NCBI GenBank assembly: GCA_037954325.1
Contig: JBBMNZ010000015.1
Location: forward strand, 13,457,501 to 13,521,500
Direction of reading: 5' to 3'
Origin: Fistularia commersonii
Taxonomy: Eukaryota > Chordata > Actinopteri > Syngnathiformes > Fistulariidae
DNA length: 64,000 bases
Each line of letters starts with the position of its first letter. Within the stretch, counting starts at the first letter, position 1. Below the pieces are notes generated by a model. That model was not told the origin of the DNA. It did no database searches and worked only from the letters and a program-made list of their open reading frames with translations. Made by a program: the position numbers and the translations under genes. Below, in pieces: positions 46,851 to 58,248 of this stretch.

Positions 46851-48679
46851 TTAGCCGTTGCACCATTTCATCTGTCTCCACGGTCATGTTAACAATTGTT
46901 TAATTTGGAAAAAAAATAAAATGAAAATATAGACGCTAATACAAAATGTGCTTTTGAAATGACTTTTTTTTTTTAAGTGGATATTTATCAGACCACAGCT
47001 GTTTCGGATGTTTCCACTGAGACGCTGAAAGACTCGCCAAGGCCTATATACAATATTCAGCGGGTAAATCTTCAGAATTAGCTACAGATTGAGGAAATCA
47101 TACATTTCAACACTTTCCTGTGGGACATTGTGACACCTTCCACTGCAAGCTGTGTTTCATTTCTGATCCAGGGAAACGTCTAAAAATAAGATCTCGACCT
47201 CACTCTGAACAGCCATTATTTTTTTGCAAGCAGCTTTTGGCCGAACTTGCAGAAACGCCGCAAATTAAGGAAGGACAGTCAAAGGAAGATCAAAATCACG
47301 GTCCGCTGAATTCACTAATGCAAACCTTCACTCGGCAAAAACACAACATCAAATGGTTTTGATGGAAAGAACATCATAACCAGTCCTAGCGGACCTAAAG
47401 GAGCTGCGTTCAGGTACCAACGTGTTGACTAGCTTTCATCGTGAACTAATTCGAAAGCTGAATTATCCTCTGGGATGCCGAAATGAAACATACCTGTTGT
47501 CAGGTGAAATGTTTGATATTGTTAAATTTTTTCTCCAATCATTCTTTCATTCATTACCAGCACCAGATACTATTAAAGTAAAAAAGAATAGTCACAACAA
47601 TAATAATAATGTTTTTATTATTATTATTATATTGAGTGTGTTCAGTATTTTTTAATTCCCGTTGTTATTAAGACTATGATTTATGATCATTTTTATTATT
47701 ATTGTTGTACATTTTAAAAATCAATAATTTACAAAAAATCAGAAATATTATATACATTATCATATATCAGTAGTAAACATTTCAGAGGGTAGGTTTCAAA
47801 AAAAATTCTTACTCTGCATTGGGCGATTTCTTAAATCGTAGCGCAATAGCAATTTTCACATCTTCATTCCGCGCGTAAACACCTTGAGCTCCGAGTTTTT
47901 AAGCCAACAGTATATTTTTATATGAAGATTTTTTTTTTAAGTGAAAAGCCTTAAAAAGACAAATCGTACAAATTGTCCTGATAAAAGTTCAAGGCTGAAT
48001 TATTGATTATTGCACCCAATTACCGGTCAGTTGTTTGGTCAAGCGCAGGGCTCCACACCAACAAAAATAGCCTCCCGCGCGTTCGGATTCTGCAGAGAAA
48101 CCCGGTGTGCTGTGTCGTAATGGCCATCTCTTGACAGACAGCCAAGTTTCGACTGGGCCTTTTTTCCCTTCCCGTGTTCAGTCACCGCGTCCTCATTAAA
48201 ATAGAAATAAGTGGAGGATGTCATTGTCAATCAAAAGGCTCTGTCTCTTCAGTTCTCTGGGACTTGCAGACTGAATCCCATCCCCCTTCCTCTTGTGGAC
48301 AAACACAAGTCGCCAGATCAGGCATGTGGTCGTCGATGACCTGTAGGACTTCGATCGGCGCCGACGGAATCACGCGCTTTTTGGCGTCGAAATGAAAAGG
48401 AAGTGGCGTGGGTTCCGTTGGACTCCGAAACCGGGGGGAGCTCTGCTTCGCCGGCGTCCTCGGAGGACGACAAGCCGCGCAAAGCGCAAACCGGCTTTGG
48501 TTGTTTTGGCATTCCTTGCAAGGACTTTTGACGCTCCCTGAATATTTCCTCCACCTTCATTACCGAAGGCACCGTGGGACGTGTGGAAAGAAACATGATT
48601 TATAAATACTTATTTCACCGCGTCTTAAAGCAAATACGCCGGTAATGTACGTTGTTAGGGGTCCCTGGCGGTGTCGCCG
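46851..48679. other. Unique non-coding DNA
   Basis: Unique apart from an ATT/AAT trinucleotide stretch at 47598-47632. Plus frames 47120-47362 and 47422-47655 and the overlapping frames at 48318-48605 have no domains. Confidence 0.4.
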
Positions 48680-48905
48680 TTATTTATTTATTCTCCTCCT
48701 TCCCATTGGCTCCCAGCGTTCTCGAGTGGCTGCGCTTTCAGTTCCGTCCAGAATAAATTAGCCCCGGCAGCTCGTCCAGCGATGTTTGGTCAGTGGACTG
48801 GAGCGCACAACAAGGCCAACAATGGCGCATTGTTTCTTTTGAGCTCGTATTGGCTTCCTTTCAAAAGAGGTGCGGAGGGAGGGGGAGCAAATTGGAATTG
48901 ACAAT
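48680..48905. promoter_or_regulatory. Candidate enhancer-like block with palindromic SOX site
   Basis: AACAATG (48818-48824), a GCG spacer and CATTGTT (48828-48834) form a perfect 7-3-7 inverted repeat. AACAATG is a high-affinity SOX core, and head-to-head pairs with a short spacer are the arrangement used by SOXE dimers (SOX8/9/10). A further ACAAT core lies near 48901. The surrounding block is unique and balanced, with an AATAAATTAGCC homeodomain-type core near 48751. Function is inferred; conservation was not tested. Confidence 0.3.
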
Positions 48906-51900
48906 TTGTTTGGCTCATTAGCTACCATCCTTATTCGACTGTGCGTCTCAGTCAGTGTGTGCGTTTGTGTGTGTGTGTGTGTGCGCGCACAGATGGTTAG
49001 GCAATAAGATGTAAGACAATCATTCTCTGCTGTACCATGACATCATACATTATCGACTTATTACGGGCTCCAACTTCTGCGTCTCTGCAATCATCTGCCG
49101 CGATTCCACTTCTTTCATTTCTCCTTCGTTCATCTCTCGGTGACAGGAGGGGTCAAGTGTCAACGATCGCCATAATGAGCGTCTCTTATCCTCCCGGTTT
49201 GTTTTCTCTCGTTAATCTCGAGGCGGATTCCCTGTGTTTTTGCCGTACGGAGACGTAAAAGCGCGTGGGCGATGCGATCGGCAGTTTTTGTCGGCCCAAT
49301 TCGATGTCGATAAAGTTTGATAACGGACTGCATTCACACGCGTTAGCTTCCCGCCTCTGTCTTTTCGGCGGGAAAAACAGAACACCTGTTTTTTCGCCCG
49401 AAGTGACAAATGGACGACTTGTAGGTTGATAGAAATGGCGAAGGTATCGACGTGGGACATCAGTGGCGGGGATGACAATGTGTTTTTAATGCAGTGTGTT
49501 TGCGTTCCGTGCGCCCGATATTGGAATGGAAGTCTCTCCGCTGCTCCAGCGACTCTCTAATGGACTGAATCTGAATGTCTTCCTTAATGGAAGAAGTTCT
49601 TATTTGTTGATGAGTGGGAGTGCGGTCCTCCAGAAATACAGGGAGTTCATTTCTGAAATGGATAAACAATGAGTGCAAAAATGATAAAAAAAAAAAGTTC
49701 AGCCTAGCATTCAAACTCTAAATGGAGAGAAACGTAGGGTTGCATGTGCATTATTATTATTATTTTGCGGGTGCTCATTTTAAAGTGAGGTTTCAAATAC
49801 ATCTTCCGTTTGGCGAACCCGCCTACATTAAGACTGGTCCACGTTCTTCGTCGAAACCTCCGGGCCAATATTTCTAAAGACTCGTGTCACATATATCGCA
49901 TCCATAAATGCAATTTCCTTCCGATTGTTTGCGATTTACGACGAGGACGGTTTCTCATCCGCCGATGAGGCGAGTTTCACATCGTTTCCATGCAAAGCGG
50001 CACCTTCGAACCCTTTATGATTACATTTCAGGCTGGTGCATCACAAAGAAACTAGGAAAATTGTAACTTAGGAGCCCGGGTTTGATTGCCGCTTGATTAT
50101 AACACTGGCAATTTCACTCAAAACTATGTCCTTTTTTTTTTTTTTTTTGATATCTTTTAATATGCCTCTCAGGCTGTACAATAAAACTAATCTTTCAAAC
50201 TAAAAAGAGTGTGTGAAATTATTTCCATGTCGCTTAGACAAATCACCCAAAGTTTAATTTATACTTCTGTCCTTCTAATTTTTATTATTAATTCGTCTAG
50301 TTTTATTTTTTTTCACCACTTTTCTGGTCCACCGACATCATATTATCGTTTCAAAAGCAAAAACGGCGGGATCGCGGCGGCAATCAAGCCCTTATTGTGT
50401 ATTCGAGATTTCACCTTTCGTCCCGTACCGCTCGTGAAAGTACCCGCGTGATGGGTCCCTGAATAGATTTATTATCGCACGAACACAAAAAAAAGATAGT
50501 CAGATCCACCGCGGACGACGTTCTTTTGGGCGGCCGAGTACGAAACGTCTCTTCAATGGATCTTGAGTGGAAGCACCTGATGAACAATCAGTATAATACG
50601 TGTAAGGTCCCCCCCGGAGGGCCCGACCCCGGTCTCCGGAGAGAGCGGAGTGTGTGGGCAGCGTGCAAATAATTCTAAATAATAGGTTGTCTCCCCTGTA
50701 ATTAATTGCAGATGCCGACGATGATTTGTTTTTAGCTCTTCAGAGTTGATGCCGAAATCTCTCCGGGATATGTTAGTCACGGCCACTGAGATTGATTGAA
50801 TGGTAGGAGTAGATGGGGGGGATGGGCGGGCGACGCGGGGATGAGTCGGAGAGGGCGGGGGGGGGGGGGATTCGGCGTCGGCTCAGCAGGTGATGCCAAT
50901 GAGGATTCTGTGTAATCATGTTTGAGTGCTTTGCCTCCCATCCGGGCGCGCGGCAGCCAATATGCGGCTGTGCTACAGTTTGCAGCATACTGATTCGGCA
51001 TCTTGGAGGTTCCCTTTAACAACATAGCTGATTGGTATTGAACACGGCTCGGAGGAACAATCGCACACTGAGCTCGACCGAACACAGAGAGCGGGCCCCG
51101 TTGTTGCGTGCCGAATAATAATTCATTTGACTACGAAAACAGCCAGTCATGCCGCACGATTGCTAACATTAACTCCGGAGGAGAGCGGACGTAAAGCGTG
51201 TTTTCGTTTCTAGACGGACGGCGGCGGTCGCGACGGGCCATGGCGGGTCACGTGACGTTGTGCGATGCGGAGGAAGAAAAGGTGGTTGAATTGGTTTTGT
51301 TCGTAATGGTTATTTTCACGATTCATCACGTATCAGAATGTTTTCCGCCGCCGTCGCCATATTTCCCGTCAAAAACGACTTTCGGTAAACCCGGACAGGA
51401 CCGAATTCCAATTCCATTATTTCATCCGGACGTTTTCAATCGACCGGAGCGGACACTTTATCAAAAGGTTTCACAGAAGTTTTAATCAAGTTTTCAAAAT
51501 ATCAGCAATACAAATTAGCGAATTGATGCATGCCCCGTCTCGATGTTGTGTGAATATTCATCGATCCGTCTGAAAAAGTTCTTGCCTCTCCTCTGGCTGC
51601 CAGAGCCAGACGGATTGTTTAATTTCCTCATCCACTTAGTCCAGCCAGAAACACATATCAAAGCATAACAATTAGCAGAGGTTCGCTGTCAGAATTCCGA
51701 GGCGAGATTAGCTTCTTAAATATGTTCTTAAAGGTCCTGCTTTTAAAATTCTCCGGCACGGAATCAGTCAATGCTCAGTTCACGTCCTCCTTTTCCTCTT
51801 GCAAAAGTTCAATATTGATTTTGGATGCTATAAATATCATACAATGATGAATTTTGCAAACCTGATGCAAAACAATGAAGATGAACGGGACGTTTGGTTT

Positions 51901-52189
51901 GGAGACATCATGTTGACTCTAATTTTAACCATGAAAAAGCATGGTTTAATGTTTTATGCAACAGAGAAAAAAAAAATGCAAATTACAAGTCTACAAGTCT
52001 GCTTACCATTTGGAAAATGCACGTGAGTGGAGCCAAATCAGGTTTTAATTCTCCAAGAAAATTGAGTAAAGAAATTACCTGGAAAAGCGCTTCGCACAAT
52101 TCTATGAATCTGTGAAAGGAATTAACTGACGATCCAAGAGATATCATTTTAAAATGAGCAAGAAATGATCTGAAATACCCAAGGTGTAT
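48906..52189. other. Unique non-coding DNA
   Basis: GT repeat near 48968-48984, ATT run near 49750-49764, T tract at about 50132-50149 and a G tract at 50859-50870. Blocks 50650-50790 (with TGTAATTAATTGCAG near 50697) and 51500-51730 (AAATTAGCGAATTGATGC near 51511) look like conserved non-coding DNA. Frames at 50773-51085 and 51198-51485 have no domain. Confidence 0.4.
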
Positions 52190-52245
52190 TTGTGTGGCGT
52201 GTTTGTGTGTGTACTGAAAACTACACAAAAGCTTGCTCTCGTTTT
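52190..52245 (-). repeat. Stray inverted unit of the 55-56 kb tandem family
   Basis: The minus strand reads GAGCAAGCTTTTGTGTAGTT followed by TTCAGTACACACACAAACAC. The same sequence occurs on the plus strand at 55335-55368 within the array at 55285-56330. It lies about 90 bp before the Tc1-like element and is in opposite orientation to the array. Confidence 0.6.
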
Positions 52246-52334
52246 TTATATATATGTGTGTGTGTGTGTGTGCATATATACATATTTATATGGAATGATA
52301 CTAATTGATTTATTATTTTCTCTCTCTCCACATA

Positions 52335-53857
52335 GTGGGGAGAACAAGTATTTGAAGCATTTGACACTTTAGCTTTGCCCACTTACAAAGCATGTAGAGG
52401 TCCGTCATTTTTATCATAGGTACGCTTCAACTGTGAGTGACGGAGTCTAAAAAATAAACCCAGAAAAACACATTGTATTATTTTTAAGTAATTCATTTAC
52501 ATTTTATTGCATAACATAAGTATTTGATCACTTACCAACCAGTAAGAATGGCAGCTCTCGAAGACCCATTAGTTTTTTTTGAAGAACCTCTCCTGCTCTC
52601 CACTCTACCTGTATTAGCTGCACCAGTTTGAACTCCTTACTTGTACAAAAAACACCTGTCAATGCACTCAATCAAAACAAACTCCAAATCCCACAATGGC
52701 CAAGACCAGAGAGCTGTTTAAGGACATTAGGGATATAACTTTAAACATGCACAAGGCTGGGCTACAGGACAATAGGCAACCAGCTTGGTGGGGAGGCAAC
52801 AACTGTTGGCGCAATTATCAGAAAATGGAAGAAGTTCAAGATGACGGTCAATCTCCCTTGGTTCTGGGCTCCGTGCAAGATCTCACCTCTAGGGTGCGTC
52901 AATGATGATGAGGAAGGTGAGGGATCAGTCTAGAACTACACGGCTGGACCTGGTCAGTGACCTGAAGAGAGTTGGGACCACAGGCTCAAAGGAACCCATT
53001 AGTAACACACTACGCCCTCATGGATTAAAATCCTGCAGCGCACGCAAGGTCCCCCTGCTCAAGCCAGCGCATGTCCAGGCCCGTCTGACGTTTGCCAATG
53101 ACCATCTGGATGACCATGTGGTCTGATGGGACAAAAATAGAGCGTTTTGGTCCAAACTCCGCCGGCCATGTTTGGAGGAAGAGGGTACAACTCCTAGAAC
53201 ACCATCCCATCTTTGGAGATGCTTTTCTGCAAAGGACGACTGCACCGTATTGAGGGGAGGGTGGATGGGGCCGTGTAGCGCAAGATCTTGGCCGGCAACC
53301 ACCCTCCCTCACTAAGAGCCTTGAAGATGGGTCGCGGTTGGGTCTTCCAGCATGACAACGACCCCAAACACACAGCCAGGGCAACTAGGGAGTGGCTCCG
53401 TAAGAAGCATCCCGAGGTCCTGGAGTGGCCTAGCCAGTCTCCAGACCTGAACCCAGTAGAAAATTTTTGGAGGGAGCTGAAAGTCCATATTGCCCAGCCA
53501 CTGCCCCAAAACCTGAAGGATCTAGAGAGGATCTGTATGGAGGGGTGGGACAGAATCCCTGCTGCGGTGTGTGCAAACCTGGTCTAGAACTACAGGAAAT
53601 GTCTGATCTCTGTAATTGCCAATGAAGGTTTCCGTACCAAATATTAAGTTCTGTTTTTCTGATGTATCAAATACTTGTGTCATGCAATAACAAGCGAATT
53701 AATTATTTAGCCAATTGTGTTTTTCTGGATTTTTGTTTAAGATTCCGTCACTCCCAGTTGAAGAGCAACTATATAAAAATGACAGACATCTACATGCTTT
53801 GCAAGTGGGAAAAGCTGACAAAATAAGCAGTGTATCAAATACTTGTTCTCCCCACCG
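52335..53857 (+). mobile_element. Tc1-like transposon with inverted/direct terminal repeats
   Basis: A copy of about 1.52 kb with terminal inverted repeats of roughly 195 bp (52335-52530 and 53665-53857). Both begin with GTGGGGAGAACAAGTATTTGA when read inward, and the right end is followed by TA (53858-53859), the Tc1 target site. Each repeat carries two copies of the ACAAGTATTTGAT motif: 52344-52355 and 52516-52528 on the left, 53834-53846 and 53666-53678 on the right. This is the IR/DR architecture of fish Tc1 elements such as Sleeping Beauty and Passport-like families. The left TA is mutated (CA). The transposase inside is broken, so the copy is non-autonomous, but the ends could in principle be recognised by an active relative. 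Confidence 0.92.
52696..53647 (+). pseudogene. Broken Tc1-family DD34E transposase
   Basis: Starts MAKTRELFKDIRD at 52696, the usual N terminus of fish Tc1 transposases, which cut and paste the element through an N-terminal paired-type HTH and a C-terminal DDE domain. The paired-like HTH is decayed around residues 20-45. The frame stops at 52905, shifts, and resumes from 52902 (MRKVRDQ ... LKSCSARKVPLLKPAHVQAR). A second shift occurs near 53124, just where the first catalytic Asp lies (GAT 53125-53127, in S-D-G-T-K-I-E). The third part includes QHDNDPKHTA and NPVENFW, giving Asp at 53354-53356 and Glu at 53459-53461 with 34 residues between them, the DD34E spacing. TAG at 53585-53587 truncates it before the family terminus at TAA 53645-53647. 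The region 53150-53290 is badly scrambled. The gene is dead. Confidence 0.9.
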
Positions 53858-53859
53858 TA

Positions 53860-53989
53860 TATCACATATGGAATATAATTAATCAAAATCATTTCTTTTT
53901 CTATAGTTTATCTATTATTATATATTATATATATTTAATATATATTATATATATCAATTTGCATTTCTTTTCAACTAGCACATCCTGTT
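53860..53989. other. AT-rich spacer
   Basis: TATATTATATAT-type sequence around 53915-53955 after the Tc1 element. Nothing else seen. Confidence 0.5.
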
Positions 53990-54225
53990 AGTACTTTTTA
54001 CATTTCTCTGCACTGCTTACATTCCCTTGCAATAATATACTATGCTATTTATACTACGAGACTATTCATTGTTTTGTTTTTGTTTTTTCTATCTGGCTTC
54101 ACGGCGGACAGCCAAGGAGCAATTTGATTGTGCAGGGAAACACATTTCCAGCCTTTTGATTGCACAGGGAAACACATTTCCGGACTTTACGTATGGCAAT
54201 AAACACTTTGAATATTGAAATCTAT
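53990..54225 (+). repeat. LINE-tail-like relic, copy 2, with 32-bp duplication
   Basis: T-rich sequence followed by CTATCTGGCTTCAC and GGCGG (54089-54107), as in the relic at 46640-46850. Then comes a TTGATTGTGCAGGGAAACAC segment present twice in tandem (starts 54124 and 54156, period 32). The segment ends with GGCAATAAACACTTTGAA, where AATAAA at 54198-54203 would serve as a polyadenylation signal. This fits the 3' end of a non-LTR retrotransposon. The 5' part is missing and the family is not named. Confidence 0.45.
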
Positions 54226-55284
54226 GGTAAGAATCTGACTGGAATGCAACTGAAGCTCTTTGTTGGTGATACTTGATTAAAATAGGGAAAATAAGGATAT
54301 CAAGAAAAAAAAAAGGACATTAGTTCGGCAATTATTCTTTGTTTGCCAGAACCCCATATCTAATCACATGCATGACATGCAGGAAGTTGGATGTTTGCAC
54401 CTGCCGAATCATGTGTGCAGGTTAAGTGCCTCACTCAGGTTGTGCTCAGCCACGCTGTGTTATTTCACCGGTGACATCAGATCAGTCAGTTTCTCTCGGA
54501 GCGGCCCGGGCTTTTATTGTATTTCTCATTTGCTTGCTCCCTCAGGCTTTGCTATCAGTGTAATTGTATCCTCTCCACACCCTGAGCTGGCGGCCGCTGG
54601 CATCCAACCAACCACTTTCCAATTAAGCCTCTGCTTACTTTGCTGACTGCGAGGTCGGCTCCAAGTCATTACAATATGACTTAAAGGAACTGAATTCAGG
54701 GAAAAAGAAAAACAAAAAAAAAACAGAATTAAAAAAAAAATCCATTATAATGATACGATTGGCTTGCATATTCTTGTGCAAAGCTAAATAACAAACAAAC
54801 AAACAAACAAACATACAGATGTAAAATCAATAGACCTGGTTTGATTATTCATGCCTGTAGGTTGCATGTTTTGGCGAGCATGGAGTTGCAACACGCCGGC
54901 ACTCCCGGACCTCACACCTGGCTGGAGTCGGAGCCGGTCGGTGAGGGAGCTGCGACCTTACCTGACCCTCTGAACTATTTCCTGAACTGTGTATATGCAT
55001 AAATATTCATGAACGCCTCAATGTACAAGCTGTATGTAAATGAGGCAACAAATGCCTACATAATACGAGAATTCCTGAAATATTTATAAGATTAATTACG
55101 CTGTATGAGCTTTCACACCCGTGCTAAAGTAAAAACAACAGGATCAATTTAGTTTACACTCAAAGTTTACACACAGAACCGCTGTGTCGCTGCATAGGAA
55201 GTAAGGAGGGGTTATTTCTTACATGTGTTACAGCTCTTACTTGCTCAACTGGGTCTCTGCAGCAGCTACAAGGGCTGAAATGCC
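54226..55284. other. Unique non-coding DNA with POU-like motifs
   Basis: The parts 54400-54680 and 54840-55130 are balanced unique sequence. Near 54995-55041 are ATGCAT, ATTCAT (55005-55010) and ATGTAAAT (55034-55041), POU/octamer-like cores in close spacing. An (AAAC)n run lies at about 54792-54812. No coding evidence; the 92-residue frame 54368-54646 has no domain. Confidence 0.4.
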
Positions 55285-55913
55285 TTTGGATGCATAAAGT
55301 ATTGTTATATGCTGACAGGCAAACATTTAATGCAAGCTTTTGTGTAGTTGTCAGTACACACACAAACATGCACACATATTGTATATACAGCTATAGAAGC
55401 AGCATTGTTGTTTTTTTCACTATATGTCGACGAAAACATATTCAATGCAAGTTTTTGTGTTGTTTTCATTAAACAAACACGTATGATGGCAAAGTGGCGC
55501 AGTGGTTCGTGATCACAGAATGAAGATTCATAGTCCTTTCTGTGTGGAATTTGGATTTCTACGTGGATTTCCTCCGGTTTCCTCCCACAGTCCAAAAACA
55601 TGCAGCAGGTTAATTAGAAGAAATTGGGAAAATTGCCCTGAATGAGTGAGTGAATGGTTGTTTGTCTGTGACCGGTTCAGGGTGAACCCCGCCTCTCACC
55701 TGATGACAGCTGGGATAGACGCCGGCATCCCCCGAAACCCTGAGCTGCAGATGATGGATGGATGGATAATGTGCACACACATGCATGTATACAGACTCTT
55801 CAGTTGAGACATCCATACATATGCAGCATTGTTCTGTGTCCGTAACTTTATATGCTGACACACAAATTTTCAGAGCAAGTTCATGTGCAGTTTTCAATAC
55901 ACACACACACACC

Positions 55914-55956
<43 letters not shown>

Positions 55957-56330
55957 GCATAGTATATACATATATAGGTACAGTATTGACCTGAATGATG
56001 ATATGTTGACGGATATCTAAGACAGACATAAAGACATACAGACATACAAAGACATGGACACGCACCCCCCCCCCCCCACACACATTCTGTATATAGATTG
56101 GAGTACAGACATGCATACATACACATACAGATTCTGCTTTAGTAGCTATATATGCTAACACACAAACATTTAATGCAAGTTCTTGTGTAAGTTTTACACA
56201 CAAACGCACGCACACACACACGCACACACACGCACACATACCCCCCACAATCACATATACATATTGTATACATATTTTTGGATACAAGTTCTTGTGTAGT
56301 TTTCATAACATACACACACCAAGCACACAC
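55285..56330. repeat. Degenerate long-period tandem array rich in CA
   Basis: Units share the order TATATGCTGACACACAAACAT, TTAATGCAAGTTCTTGTGTAG, TTTTCAATACACACACAC and ATTCTGTATATAGAT. Recognisable units start near 55302, 55420, 55850, 56147 and 56283 (partial). Several are preceded by an AGCAGCATTGTT string (near 55402 and 55819). CA and C tracts inside units vary in length (55899-55954, 56065-56079). On the minus strand each unit reads as a similar KTTQELALNVCVSAY peptide, which explains the 225-residue frame 55610-56287; the peptide is a by-product of the repeat. A SINE at 55492-55768 interrupts the array. Confidence 0.65.
55492..55768 (+). repeat. tRNA-headed SINE with GATG tail
   Basis: An A-box region GTGGCGCAGTGGTT (55494-55507) starts the element. 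The B-box segment has been lost by an internal deletion before CCTTTCTGTGTGGAATTTGG. The body continues with TTTCCTCCGGTTTCCTCCCA, CAGTCCAAAAACATGCAG, AATGGTTGTTTGTCTGTGAC, CCCGCCTCTCACCTGATGAC and AGCTGGGATAGACGCC. It ends with a GATGATGGATGGATGGATAA tail. This is the best reference copy of the family for the fragments at 1811, 5795, 7909, 35865, 41631 and 58176. Without a B box it cannot use a normal RNA polymerase III internal promoter. Confidence 0.75.
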
Positions 56331-56373
56331 ACACACATATATATACATATATACGGTAATAAATATATACATA

Positions 56374-56516
56374 TTTGTTTACCTTTATATGAGCGGTCAC
56401 AGACTGTTAAACTGGCCATATATATATATATATATATATATACAGTGTTAAACTGGCTATAAATACATATTGCCAGTTTAACACTGTCTGTGACCACTCA
56501 TATAAAGGTAAACAAA
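56374..56516. mobile_element. 143-bp foldback element with TA-rich loop
   Basis: The left arm 56374-56416 and the reverse complement of the right arm 56472-56516 are the same sequence except for one substitution and a two-base gap. The arms run from TTTGTTTACC through TTTATATGAG and GGTCACAGA to GTTAAACTGGC. The loop holds a (TA)n run and a third copy of the CAGTGTTAAACTGGC motif (56442-56456). No coding capacity. The structure could be a MITE or a local hairpin; no clear target duplication was identified. Confidence 0.65.
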
Positions 56517-57407
56517 GTGGCTTTCAAGAACATGATAATGATGTTCCTTTCTGTTTTCTTTCTTTCTTTTTAAACCACTTACTGTGGCGACAGCCGTTTC
56601 GCCCCGAGAAGGACAGCACGCCTGCAAAGTAGTTTACAATGACATAATTAGCAGCAGTCAGTGTGCACGGAGACAGGGAACAGTTGGCCCTGTCTGCCCA
56701 AATGTGCACCGCCTCTTCCCTTCCCAGTGACTCGGACATGAACTTAATAATCAGCAAGAAAAAAAAAACAAAAAAAAAATGCTGGTTGCCATTGTTGTCA
56801 AGCGCGGAAAATCTAGTCCGGGCTCTGACGCCTCACCGAAATACCCGCAGACCGATGCTGACGCGACACCGCAACCCAAGTCTGAAACATTAGCAAAATT
56901 AGTGGGATGACAGATAGCAGCATATGACACAGAGCTCTCCCCCAAATTGCTTTTCTCGGACTCCTCACTTGTTCGGGCCGCGCCTTCGGACTCAGCCCGA
57001 CCCGAGCATAAAAAGGAGGTGAAAGCTGCCATAAACCACAGCTGGATCTGACCTCAACAAATCCCCTCCGCCCAGATAAAACGTGACCTCGCTGCATCGT
57101 AGTTTGCGGAGTGAAAACCCTTTTGGGAGGTTCTGACTTCAGAACAAATTGTTATGCCGATTACACTCTCCACTTTTTTGCACTTGTTACTCTGCACTTT
57201 TACACTCTGAAATTCGATGCGGTAAACTCCGGGAGGAAAGTTGCTCTTTGCCCCTTTTATCACCTCGACTGCGGAGAACCAAAAATACTTTTTCCATTCT
57301 TTCAATGCAAAAATAGACAAATGAATAAATAATAAAAAATATACATAATAATTAAATTATTTATTTATTTTTCGATTCTGTGACTTTAGTTCCAGATAAT
57401 TTCAGTG
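56517..57407. other. Unique non-coding DNA
   Basis: A-rich run at 56759-56779, otherwise balanced unique sequence. Minus frames at 56751-57320 have no domain. Nothing recognised. Confidence 0.4.
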
Positions 57408-57441
<34 letters not shown>

Positions 57442-57466
57442 ATCAGGGTCAATGGACATTGATTCG

Positions 57467-57514
<48 letters not shown>
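57408..57514. repeat. T28, A17 and (TA)n low-complexity run
   Basis: T tract 57408-57435, short unique spacer, A tract 57467-57483 and TA dinucleotides 57484-57514. Confidence 0.9.
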
Positions 57515-57516
<2 letters not shown>

Positions 57517-58175
57517 CTTGTATAGTAATTTTGTTGTCATTAAATTCAGACAGTGAAATCAATATATACTCTATGGATTCATTACACATAGAGTGAAATA
57601 TTTCAAGCCTGTATTTCTTAAAGTTTTGATGATTATAGTTTACAGGAAAATTAAACAAAAACAATAAAACACTGTGTCTAATAAAATTAAAATATAGTAA
57701 GATAGGTCAAAATCGTAAACGCATGCTGTCACACAATAAACAGTTGATTAACTCAAAACACTCTGCAAGATTTCCTGAGCCTTTAAATGGTGAATGAAAG
57801 AATTTTGGTTTGCATTAACCGTAAACCATAATCACCAAATTTCAAGAAATAAAAGCTTGAAATATAGGAATTGGTATGACTTTCTGAAATTAATGATAAA
57901 AAAAAAAAAATTAAAAAAAAAAATAAAACTTTGTCATGATATTCTAATTTTCGAGATGTATAATATAAAAATGACGTTGCCAGAACGACTGGATGTTATT
58001 GAAATTTGTGTAGTCCCTCAACTCTAAAACAATATTTTAGAGGTGAAATTGAAAACCAACATGACGAATGGACAGGATGAAGTAAACACATTTGTCCAGA
58101 AAATACTCCAAAATATTGTATAATTCATCATATACACCATTTATCAGTCGGACTGCAGCTTATATCCGCTGTCAT
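57515..58175. other. AT-rich unclassified DNA
   Basis: AT-rich, with an A tract near 57900-57922. A string GTCCAGAAAATACTCC near 58095 and GCAGCTTATATCCG near 58155 loosely resemble pogo-like MITE ends but cannot be joined into an element. No gene. Confidence 0.35.
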
Positions 58176-58248
58176 TGGGCCGGAGGCGCGTTCCATCCCG
58201 GAACGGTCGCCGGGTCGGAAGCCGAAGCTCCAACCACTGCGCCACCAT
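58176..58248 (-). repeat. Solo SINE head, inverted
   Basis: On the minus strand, ATGGTGGCGCAGTGGTTGGA (A-box region, rc of 58230-58249) is followed by a CG-rich degenerate B-box region. The GGTGGCGCAGTGGTT start is identical to the SINE family consensus seen at 55492. Body and tail are absent. Confidence 0.5.

Noticed and set aside
55610..56287. 225-residue minus-strand frame with repeated LALN-CVSAY motif
   Set aside because: The repeated peptide follows the period of the degenerate DNA tandem array and is joined by CA-tract Cys-Val strings and SINE sequence; best explained as repeat DNA.
58090..58170. Strings resembling pogo-like MITE ends
   Set aside because: Two weak matches that cannot be arranged into an element with paired ends.
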